From positions 2,666,001 through 2,730,000 of the forward strand of contig CAWHVG010000005.1 in assembly GCA_963832725.1 (NCBI GenBank): DNA of 64,000 nt. The letters run 5' to 3'. The notes under the pieces were generated by a model. The model ran no database searches. It saw only the letters and a program-made list of their open reading frames with translations, and had not been told where the DNA came from. Each line of letters begins with the position of its first letter. Position 1 is the stretch's first letter. Of this stretch, positions 54,161 through 61,861 are shown one piece after another. A program made the position numbers and the translations under genes. This DNA is from JAEZBP01 sp963832725. Its GTDB lineage: Bacteria; Myxococcota_A; Polyangia; Polyangiales; Sandaracinaceae.

Positions 54161-54721
54161 TCAGAAGGGAAGCGGCGTCGGTTGGGCGGGCGTGCACTGC
54201 CCCAGAACACACGAGAGCCCCAGGATGCAGGGGAACCCGCACACTCCGCAGTTGGTGGGGTCCGTGAGCAGATCGACGCAGCGGTTTCCGCAGACCGTGA
54301 GGTTGTCGCCGCAGCAGATCCCCTGGCTGCAACCCTGACCGGCGGGGCAGGTGATGCCGCAGGCGCCGCAGTTGGTCGGGTCGATGGTCGTGTCCACGCA
54401 TTCGCCGCGGCAGAGGGTCAGGCCTCCGCACGCGATGCCGCCGTCCTGCGTGGAGCCCTGACCGGGACGCCCCGTGCTTCCGCCCGGGCGAGGCGCAGAG
54501 CCGCCCAGGCTCGGCCGCGGCGCGCTCATGGGAATGGTCGCGTCGGGGATGGGCTCGCAGCGTGCTCCATCGACGCACACCGTGCCGGCAGGGCAGCCCA
54601 TCTTCTCCATGCACATCGGCGCCATCGCGGGGTCGCCTCCGTCGCAGCCGACCGCGATCAGACACGCCAGCGCGACCAGTACCACGGTCCGGAAGTTCGA
54701 TCCGGGATACCGGCGAGCCAT
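54161..54721 (-). CDS. Cys-rich lipoprotein with DPTNCGxCG repeats
   Basis: 186 aa. MARRYPGSNFRTVVLVALAC followed by LIAVGC gives a lipobox with C26. The mature part begins with a Cys-containing block (GCPAGTVCVDGARCEP), a Pro/Gly linker, then two copies of a module of the form CVDxxxDPTNCGxCGxxCxxGxxC, common in secreted myxobacterial proteins. Surface or envelope protein; ligand unknown. The start codon lies inside a segment bounded by an 18-bp inverted repeat (54689-54831), which may have supplied the N-terminus. Confidence 0.7.
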   Translation of the reverse strand: MARRYPGSNFRTVVLVALACLIAVGCDGGDPAMAPMCMEKMGCPAGTVCVDGARCEPIPDATIPMSAPRPSLGGSAPRPGGSTGRPGQGSTQDGGIACGGLTLCRGECVDTTIDPTNCGACGITCPAGQGCSQGICCGDNLTVCGNRCVDLLTDPTNCGVCGFPCILGLSCVLGQCTPAQPTPLPF

Positions 54722-54838
54722 CGGGTTCGAGGTCGCCCGGCAGGCGACGAAGGAATGGCAACGCCATTTCGAGGAGCTCGCCGCCCGAGATCGGGTGTGT
54801 GGACCGGCGCAAACCCGGATCGAACTTCCGGGCGCCGG
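54689..54838. repeat. inverted-repeat element around the lipoprotein start
   Basis: CCGGAAGTTCGATCCGGG at 54689-54706 is the exact reverse complement of 54814-54831, enclosing ~107 bases. The right end (54811-54838) is a 28-base sequence identical to 8326-8353. The left end lies within codons 5-11 of the lipoprotein gene. Together with the copy near 8.3 kb this looks like a second small repeat family. Confidence 0.6.
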
Positions 54839-55030
54839 CACGAGCCAACCATCACCGACGAGGTGCCGCATCCGTCCTCCTCGCCGTCCTCGTCTGCACC
54901 CCTCGTTCCAGCAGTCGCCGTGGTCCCGGGCGTCGCGACACCCCACGTGGACCCCGCGGAACGCAACCCCGAGACGAGAACGAGCCGGTGAGCGTGTGCC
55001 CACCGGCTCGTCGAAGCGCGAGCGAAGCGC
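54839..55030. other. gene-free stretch between the Cys-rich lipoprotein and the protease gene
   Basis: About 190 bases (310 with the inverted-repeat element). No credible frame or promoter recognised. Confidence 0.35.
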
Positions 55031-56905
55031 TCAGCGCGTGGCGATTTGCATGCTCCAGCTGTCGAGCGTGCCCACGTCGTTCGCCGCCGTGTCGACCACC
55101 GTCAGCTTCCACGTGCCGGCCGCGTCCTCACCGACGAAGCCGGGCACGGAGAAGGTGCGGTGGATGCCGCCCGTGCTGCTCCAGTCCTCGGTCAGCAGCA
55201 CGAACTCGCGGCCGCCGTCGCGGGCGAAGCGGATGGTCAGATCCGCCGGGAAGGGGTGGGTGATGTCGACCGTCACCGACATCTCCGTGAGGGTGCCGCC
55301 GTCGGTCACCATCAGGTCGCGCACGATGCCGGCCGAGTCGCCGTCCGGGATGGCCACGTTGGCGGCATCGTCGAAGGTGCGGGTGTTGGACGTGCCGCCG
55401 CAGTCGGTGGTGCAGCGGGTGATGTCCATGCTCCAGGTGTTGAGGGTGCCGGTGTCCTGCGCGGCGTGGTCGGCCACGACCAGGTGGTAGGTCCCGGCGG
55501 CGTCGGTGCCGTTGAAGTCGGAGACCGTGAAAGTCTGCTGGAGGTTGTCCGCGCTGCCGCCGTCGCGGTCGAAGAGCAGGACGTCCAGGCCGTCCTCTTC
55601 GCGCACGAGATGGACGGTGAGGTCGCCGCGGTAGGTGTGCTCGATGTCGACGGTCACGGCGAGCGAGCTGATGGTGCCTCCCTCGGTCACGCTGATCGTC
55701 GAGGTGACGCCCGTCTCGTCGTTGTCCGGGATCGGCATCGCCATGCCGTTCATGGTGTTGTCGCCCGGATCCATGCAGGCGCGCTCGGCGCTGCAGTCGC
55801 TGTCGGCGCAGTCGACGTCGCCGTCGCGGTCGTTGTCCTGCCCGTCGTTGCAGACCTCGGCCAGCGTCACGTGCGGAAGCCCGGAGATGTACGCCGTCAT
55901 GTGCTGCTCGATGTAGTCGTACGCGATCCACCCGTAGCCGACGCCCATCGGGTTGTCGGCGCCGAAGCGGCCGATGCCCCACGAGTTCTTGAAGAGGAAG
56001 AAGCCGCGCTGCATCACCGGGTTGCCGTCGGCGTCGACCATCGGCTGACCTTCTCCGTCGACCTGCTGCACCTCGAGCTCGTCGTCCCAGCCCACCAGCA
56101 GGATGCCATGACCGGCGCGCCGGCCCTCGGCCGTGCTGTCGGCGATGTCGGCGTCGTTCGGCGAGAGGATGTAGCCGTGCCGCATGCGCTCGCTGCTCAC
56201 CGGCAGGTGGGAGCCGCCGTGGTTCCAGGCCTGATAGAAGAAGGGCCCGCTGACGACGACCGGCGTGCGGGTCGAGGCCATGTGGCCCTTGATCGAGCGC
56301 GGGCTCGGGTTGATCGACTGGCCGGCCGGCAGCTTGAAGCGCTGGGCCGACTGCGCCGCCATCGGTGGCTCACCGTTCGTGTAGCAGCGGATCGGCTGCG
56401 AGTCGCCGGTGCACGCCGCGTCGTCCGAGGCGCCCCAGGAGGAGCGATCGTAGGGCCAGGCCGGCTCTTCCACGATGCCGAAGCGGTTGATGGCCTGGAG
56501 GTTGTAGCTCGGGTTGCTGCCCTCGGTGTCCGGGAACGCGCCGACCTCGGTCTTCACCGACCACTGCAGGAACTGCTCGGAGAAGTCCGGCATGGCGAGG
56601 GTGCCCTCGCGGACGTAGAGGCTCTCCATCAGCGCCGTGGTCGCGAAGACGGTGCACGTCCCGCGGTGGCCCTGGTCGCGGATCGGCGTCTGGTACTCCA
56701 TCAGGTCGAACTGCGCGGGCAGCGTCTCGTCCGCCTTCGCGTCGAAGGGGATCGACATCCCCCGGTCGGCCGGGGCGCCCTCCATGATCGCGTCGAGATC
56801 GCTGAGCGGCTGGTCGTCCGTCTGGACGGGCGCGGGGTCCATGGAGCAGCCGCCGAGCAGCAAGAGCGCGGCGAGACCGGTGGTGGTCCTGAGGATTTTC
56901 GGCAT
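55031..56905 (-). CDS. papain-like (C1) lipoprotein protease with two P-domains
   Basis: 624 aa. Lipobox LLGGC (C20). The catalytic set of family C1 is visible: Q78 and C84 in DQGHRGTCTVF, H266 in AGHGILLVGWDD, N307 in FKNSWG. A Cys/Asp-rich insert (NDGQDNDRDGDVDCADSDC, TSP3-like calcium-binding pattern) follows at ~335-360, then two P-domain-like beta modules (~385-500 and ~505-624), each ending with a conserved GTLNTWSMDI or GTLDSWSMQI motif. P-domains normally accompany subtilases, so this pairing is unusual. ATG 56905 was preferred to a TTG at 56920. Confidence 0.85.
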   Translation of the reverse strand: MPKILRTTTGLAALLLLGGCSMDPAPVQTDDQPLSDLDAIMEGAPADRGMSIPFDAKADETLPAQFDLMEYQTPIRDQGHRGTCTVFATTALMESLYVREGTLAMPDFSEQFLQWSVKTEVGAFPDTEGSNPSYNLQAINRFGIVEEPAWPYDRSSWGASDDAACTGDSQPIRCYTNGEPPMAAQSAQRFKLPAGQSINPSPRSIKGHMASTRTPVVVSGPFFYQAWNHGGSHLPVSSERMRHGYILSPNDADIADSTAEGRRAGHGILLVGWDDELEVQQVDGEGQPMVDADGNPVMQRGFFLFKNSWGIGRFGADNPMGVGYGWIAYDYIEQHMTAYISGLPHVTLAEVCNDGQDNDRDGDVDCADSDCSAERACMDPGDNTMNGMAMPIPDNDETGVTSTISVTEGGTISSLAVTVDIEHTYRGDLTVHLVREEDGLDVLLFDRDGGSADNLQQTFTVSDFNGTDAAGTYHLVVADHAAQDTGTLNTWSMDITRCTTDCGGTSNTRTFDDAANVAIPDGDSAGIVRDLMVTDGGTLTEMSVTVDITHPFPADLTIRFARDGGREFVLLTEDWSSTGGIHRTFSVPGFVGEDAAGTWKLTVVDTAANDVGTLDSWSMQIATR

Positions 56906-57067
56906 GGTCGTGTGTGGCAAGCAGCCACTATGCCACAGTCATCGCGCCTTCGTGTAGTCCGATCCAAGGGACCTCTCGACGCGCTATCACATCGAAATCA
57001 TTGGTCTCGTGACCCTCACTGAGGACGGCCGCGAGACCAGCCGGTCGGGCCCGGAGTGGCTACTCGA

Positions 57068-58348
57068 CTAGCCGGTGGGGCTCATCGTCACAGCCGACTG
57101 CCCGCCGGTCGGCTCCGCTGCGGGCGCTCGGATGCTGGCGGTCGACCACACGCGTCCAGCGTGCCGGTGCTCCAATCTGAACCGAGCGTTCGGGAGGATC
57201 ACCCGCTCTTCGGTGAGGCCGTCGAAGCCGAGGGTGATCATGCCGCCGTAGCTCCGGACGCCGAGCAGGCCGGCCCGGAAGGCGGCGCTCAGCTCGACGC
57301 CGGGCGCGACGTCGATCGACAGGCCCGCCTCCGTCCCGAGCTGCAGGATCGCGGCGTCGACCGTGTCGCTGCCGAGGCGGCCGAGGCCGTCCACCCGCTC
57401 GCCGACGTCGACCCAGACGCCGCCGGCCGAGGCGATGCCGACGACGTAGGGCGTCACCGGTCCGAGCGGGAGCTGCACACCGACGGACGCTTCCGCCTGG
57501 AAGATCAGCGCCGATCGGAGTGAGAGCTCGATCCCCGACGAGCCCGCCGCGGCCGCCCACGGTCCGTCGATGTCGCCGCCGCCCACCCTCAGGCGGAGCT
57601 CCGGCCCGCGCAGGAACCCCCGGCAGCGCAGGCCCACGGCGAGGCTGACGCCGCCGAAGGTGCGGCTGGCCATCGGCGCGTTGCCCGCCCACTGACGCCC
57701 GAGGTGCACGCCCGTCAGCGCCTCCACTTCGGGCCGATGCATCGTGAAGCCGAGCTGCGAGAGGTTCATGTTCTCCACCCAAGCGCTGAAGCCGACGTAG
57801 CCGTCGATGTCGTGCTCGGGCTCTTCGGTCTCCTCGTCCGCGTCGTCCTCGTCGGGCGCTCGCACGGTCACCACCGATCGCGACGCAGCGATGCGCTCGT
57901 CCGTCTGCGGGAGGACGACGCGTTCGCCTCCGATCGCGTCGTCGGTCACGACGAGCACCGCCTGCGCACCCGAGCTCGGGACCGTCGTCACGCCGTTCGC
58001 GCGGGGCACTTGGACGACGATCTCGCCGGAGCTGATGCCTTCACCGACGCGGGCTCTCGCATCCAACTCGACGTGTGGCCCGACGACGGGATCGCCCCCG
58101 AGAAGCGCAGGATCCGGAGGCGCGACCAGGATCAAACCGGTGCTCGCGGGCACGTTCGGCGGCGCCGCGCTCCGAACCAGCGACGACCGACGCACGTCGA
58201 CCGGCTCGGGGACGCTCGTTCGCGAAGTCGAGGGCGGTCGCGCAGCCACCCTCGCACCGGGGGCGACCTCCACCTCCACCGTCAACGTCTGCGCCGCGGC
58301 CGGCGCGCACACCGAGAGCAAGAGCCAAACGAGAACCAAGTGCTTCAT
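57068..58348 (-). CDS. hypothetical exported protein, probable beta-barrel or beta-rich
   Basis: 426 aa. Signal peptide MKHLVLVWLLLSVCAPAAAQ (cleavage near A19). The first ~170 residues are Pro/Arg/Val-rich and probably disordered; an acidic stretch DEDDADEETEEPEHD is followed by a Gly/Val-rich part of ~230 residues with alternating pattern (GVSLAVGLRCRGFLRG, ASVGVQLPLGPVTPYVVGI, VELSAAFRAGLLGVRSYGG) that suggests transmembrane or extended beta strands, as in outer-membrane proteins. Not recognised. Stands alone between convergent or distant neighbours. Confidence 0.6.
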   Translation of the reverse strand: MKHLVLVWLLLSVCAPAAAQTLTVEVEVAPGARVAARPPSTSRTSVPEPVDVRRSSLVRSAAPPNVPASTGLILVAPPDPALLGGDPVVGPHVELDARARVGEGISSGEIVVQVPRANGVTTVPSSGAQAVLVVTDDAIGGERVVLPQTDERIAASRSVVTVRAPDEDDADEETEEPEHDIDGYVGFSAWVENMNLSQLGFTMHRPEVEALTGVHLGRQWAGNAPMASRTFGGVSLAVGLRCRGFLRGPELRLRVGGGDIDGPWAAAAGSSGIELSLRSALIFQAEASVGVQLPLGPVTPYVVGIASAGGVWVDVGERVDGLGRLGSDTVDAAILQLGTEAGLSIDVAPGVELSAAFRAGLLGVRSYGGMITLGFDGLTEERVILPNARFRLEHRHAGRVWSTASIRAPAAEPTGGQSAVTMSPTG

Positions 58349-58692
58349 CGGGCCACCTCCGCGGACCCCAACGCGCCTGCTCCGCGCCGCTTACACCTCG
58401 CCCGTCGAATTCGTCCGTGCGTCGCCCCGAGCTTCCCCCGCTCTCGCGGACCGCGGTTCCGGCGCGGCCGGAGCTCGAGCCGCACGGAGCTCGAGCCGCA
58501 TCCCCGTTCGTCTCGCAGCTCGTTCACCGGACGGCGTCACCGCCGCCCGCCTCGACGCGAGCGGCCGAACCTCGAGCCCGCACGTGTCGACCGTCTTGGA
58601 GCTCGAATCGTTCTCGTGCCGCCGAGTCGGAGCACCGCTCGTTCCGCCGTCGGGACCGCCCGCCGCAGCCTCGAGCGAGCGGAGCGAGCGGC
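58349..58692. other. gene-free stretch between two minus-strand genes
   Basis: 344 bases with no credible frame. A 14-base direct repeat GGAGCTCGAGCCGCA occurs twice near 58468-58498. Otherwise nothing recognised; the promoter of the hypothetical exported protein is presumably here. Confidence 0.4.
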
Positions 58693-59772
58693 TCAGCCCT
58701 TGGCGCGCAGCCCGGCGCGCTCGAGCGCGGTGCGGAGAGGGGAGCTCTCGGCCTTGAGCTGCTGCGTCGTCCGCACGAAGCCGTCCTCGAGGATGGTGCG
58801 GCGGGCGGCGAAGTTCATGGGCGAGTACATGAAGATCGTCGCGTCGTCCGGGTCCGGCTCCAGGAGCTGCACGGCCGTGTCCGGATGCTCGACGGCGAAG
58901 CGGCGCAGCCCTTCCCGGAGCCGGGCCTCGGAGCGCAGCCGGAAGGCCTGGCTGTAGACCCAGATCAGCCCCTTGTCGCGCACGCGCCGCTCCAGCCCGT
59001 GGCCGGTGGGGACGCCCTTCTCGCCGAGGTCCGCGTGGACCGGGACCATCGGGTTCACGATCAGCACCAGCTCGCAGCCCTCTTCCATCGCCAGGTCCGC
59101 GTGGGCCACGTCGCCGATGCCGGCGTCGATGTAGTCGTGCCCGCCAATGCGCACCGGCGCGAAGAGGAGCGGGATCGCGCTGGCGGCGCAGATCGCCTGC
59201 GAGACCGGCACGTGCGTGAGCTCGCCGGCGCCGAACACGACGCGCTCGCCGCGGTCGACGTCGCTGGCGACCAGGAAGAGCCGCCGCGGGAGATCGGCGA
59301 AGTGCTCCGAGATGCTGCGCCGGGCCGCGAACGCGCGCAGGAACTTCTCGTAGCCGTCGAGCGCGAAGATGCCGGCCGGGAGCGAGTCCCAGAAGCGATC
59401 GAGCTCGTTCCAGAGGTCCAGCTCGAGCGGTCGCGCCGCCGCGGACGACACGAAGCGCCGGGCCGCGCCGACACCGCTCTTCACCACCCGGCGCCACTCC
59501 GCCGAGTCCAGGCGCAAGAGGTGGTTTCGCTTGAGCGGGAAGAAGTCGTCCGAGGGATCGAGGAGCGCGCGATAGAGCCGGGCGGCCGGGAACCCTCCCG
59601 CCAGCGCCGTCGCCACCGTCGCCCCGCTCGAGGAGCCGACGAAGACGTCGAAGTCGGACGCCGCGAAGCCCTCGAAGAACTCCTCCAACGCCGCCAGGCA
59701 GCCGACCTCGTACATCGCGCCGGTGATCCCACCGCCGCCGAGGCACAGTCCCATCCGCGCTCGCTCGCCCAT
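58693..59772 (-). CDS. patatin-like phospholipase
   Basis: 359 aa. N-terminal oxyanion loop CLGGGGITGAMYEVG, nucleophile S48 in VGSSSGAT (GxSxG), and the catalytic Asp in HDYIDAGIGD (DxG, with Ala in place of the usual Gly after Asp). This Ser/Asp dyad is the patatin hydrolase mechanism, acting on phospholipids or acyl esters. No signal peptide. ATG 59772 chosen; ATG 59754 is also possible. Longer in-frame starts reach into the 105-bp array and are not credible. Confidence 0.88.
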   Translation of the reverse strand: MGERARMGLCLGGGGITGAMYEVGCLAALEEFFEGFAASDFDVFVGSSSGATVATALAGGFPAARLYRALLDPSDDFFPLKRNHLLRLDSAEWRRVVKSGVGAARRFVSSAAARPLELDLWNELDRFWDSLPAGIFALDGYEKFLRAFAARRSISEHFADLPRRLFLVASDVDRGERVVFGAGELTHVPVSQAICAASAIPLLFAPVRIGGHDYIDAGIGDVAHADLAMEEGCELVLIVNPMVPVHADLGEKGVPTGHGLERRVRDKGLIWVYSQAFRLRSEARLREGLRRFAVEHPDTAVQLLEPDPDDATIFMYSPMNFAARRTILEDGFVRTTQQLKAESSPLRTALERAGLRAKG

Positions 59773-59962
59773 CCGCGAGCCGGAGGGTAACCGTCCCGCG
59801 GCGGAAACACTCGCGGGAAGTCCCCGATGAGACCAGCGGCGTCGAGTCCGCCGTGACGGGCACGGCTGTACGCGCAGGTCGCGACGACCCGGTTTTGCCG
59901 GTGTCGCTGCACGCTTCGCGCGCTCCCCTCCGGTCGCACCCCCGCGCTTCGCGCGCCGTCTC

Positions 59963-60690
59963 GGGTGACGTGATCGTCGTCGCGGGTGACGCGAACATCG
60001 CCTCCGGTGAGTTTTCAACGTCGCCGGTGACGTCGAAGCCGTCGTCGCGGACTCACGACGCCGTCGCGGGTGACGTGATCGTCGTCGCGGGTGACGCGAA
60101 CATCGTCTCCGGTGAGTTCTCAGCGTCGCCGGTGACGTCGATGCCGTCGCCGCGGACGCACGACGCCGTCGCGGGTGACGTGATCGTCGTCGCAGGTGAC
60201 GCGAACATCGCCTCGGGTGAGTTTTCAGCGTCGCCGGTGACGTCGATGCCGTCGTCGCGGACGCACGACGCCGTCGCGGGTGACGTGATCGTCGTCGCGG
60301 GTGACGCGAACATCGCCTCGGGTGAGTTTTCAGCGTCGCCGGTGACGTCGATGCCGTCGTCGCGGACGCAGGACGCCGTCGCGGGTGACGTGATCGTCGT
60401 CGCGGGTGACGCGAACATCGCCTCCGGTGAGTTCTCAGCGTCGCCGGTGACGTCGATGCCGTCGTCGCGGACGCAGGACGTCGTCGCGGGTGACGTGATC
60501 GTCGTCGCGGGTGACGCGAACATCGCCTCGGGTGAGTTTTCAACGTCGCCGGTGACGTGATCGTCGTCGCGGGTGACGCGAACATCGTCGCGGGTGAGTT
60601 CTCAGCGTCGCCGGTGACGTCGAAGCCGTCGCCGCGGACGCAGGACGTCGTCGCGGTGACGCGAACATCGTCGCGGGTGAGCACGAACGC
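59963..60690. repeat. 105-bp tandem array with nested helically phased GGTGA motifs
   Basis: Six full 105-base units start at 59965, 60070, 60175, 60280, 60385 and 60490, then shortened units to ~60690. Inside each unit the motif GGTGA(C)G recurs with spacings of 21, 21, 20 and 43 bases, i.e. close to two or four turns of B-DNA. Open frames run through it on both strands because 105 is divisible by three, and substitutions between units are about equally silent in both, so no coding frame is favoured. The ~730-base array fills the gap between the patatin and CPBP genes, both on the minus strand. Confidence 0.9.
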
Positions 60691-60775
60691 TCTGGGATGC
60701 GCTCGCCGAGCTCATCGACCGCAACTGCCGCTGACAGGGCTGCAGCGGCCCTCGTCGCCGGACACGGTTCGAGCC

Positions 60776-61651
60776 CTACTCGCGGTGGTCGTCGGTGGCG
60801 TCGCTGGTCAGGCGGGTCATCGCCGCCAGGCAGACGCCGCAGAGGATCGCGCTGCCCACCGCCAGGGCCAGGGGGACGTGGTGGATGCCGGTGGAGACGG
60901 TGTTGAAGCCTTCGATGCGCACGACCTCCGGCGGGAGCATCACCGGGACGGCGTTGAACGCGCCGTGGAGCGCGATGCAGGGGAGGACGGAGCCGGTCCG
61001 CAGCCGGACGACGCCGAGCACGAGCCCGGCCAGGAAGGCGTAGATCATGGCGACCGGCACGCCGTGGACGAGGCCGAAGAGGAGAGAGCTGACTCCGAGG
61101 GCGATGCCCGAGCCGTAGCGTCGCTCGAGCCCCGGCAGCATCAGCCCGCGGAAGAGCAGCTCCTCGCTCACCGCCGGGATGGCCACCACCGCCAGCGGGA
61201 CGGTGATGGCTTCGCCGATGGAGCCGATGTGCACCATCCGGTGCAGCGCCTCCTGGGCCTGCCCGTTCAGCGCGAACGAGGGCACGACCTCGGTGATCAG
61301 GTTCGCCAGCTCCGAGAGCGGGAACTGGAGCGAGAAGCCGGCGGTCAGCGCCAGCACCGAGATGACGGCCGGCACCGGCTGCAGATCGAGGGCGTCCCGA
61401 AAGCGGGCGTCCGCGCCGTGCATGGCGATGACCCCGACCCCCAGCGCCAGGGCGATGCCGCCGAGCTGACAGACGGAGAGGAGAAGCGGGTCCGAGCGCA
61501 GCCCGGCCAGGGCCTGCCCGAACGTCGCGTGATGCCGCAGCATCTCGATGCCGATCGCGACGCCGCCGATGGCGGTCGAGCCCAGCGCAGCCAGGAGGAG
61601 GAGCGCGATGGCGCCGAAGATCGTGAGTGTGTGAGTCGGCCGTCGCGGCAC
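60776..61651 (-). CDS. CPBP family (CAAX/Abi) intramembrane metalloprotease
   Basis: 291 aa with about eight transmembrane helices. The three family motifs are in order: SEELLFRG (catalytic Glu pair and Arg), FGLVHG and LHGAFN (His and Asn). Members process prenylated peptides, bacteriocins or membrane-anchored signals; substrates of bacterial versions are mostly unknown. Inner membrane. Upstream lies the divergent TPR lipoprotein with ~210 bases between starts. Confidence 0.9.
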   Translation of the reverse strand: MPRRPTHTLTIFGAIALLLLAALGSTAIGGVAIGIEMLRHHATFGQALAGLRSDPLLLSVCQLGGIALALGVGVIAMHGADARFRDALDLQPVPAVISVLALTAGFSLQFPLSELANLITEVVPSFALNGQAQEALHRMVHIGSIGEAITVPLAVVAIPAVSEELLFRGLMLPGLERRYGSGIALGVSSLLFGLVHGVPVAMIYAFLAGLVLGVVRLRTGSVLPCIALHGAFNAVPVMLPPEVVRIEGFNTVSTGIHHVPLALAVGSAILCGVCLAAMTRLTSDATDDHRE

Positions 61652-61861
61652 GCCTTGTGCCTAGGCTTCGGCGGCCCGAACGGCAAGCGGACGGCCCGAT
61701 CCGAGGCGCTTCGAGACCCCGCCGGCAGGGATCGCCGATGATCTCGTTTTTGGACTTGCGGATGGAGCGGAGGTTCTCCCGTGCTGCTACGCTTCCGTGC
61801 GCGGACGGCGCGCGCCGGGGGCATTGGGCGCGCGTCGATGCGTATCGATTTGCGGAGAGCC

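Noticed and set aside
59853..60560. Protein-coding reading of the 105-bp array (GDVIVVAGDANI-type repeats).
   Set aside because: Open frames exist on both strands because the unit is divisible by three; there is no signal peptide, no convincing start region, and motif spacing is a DNA-level pattern.
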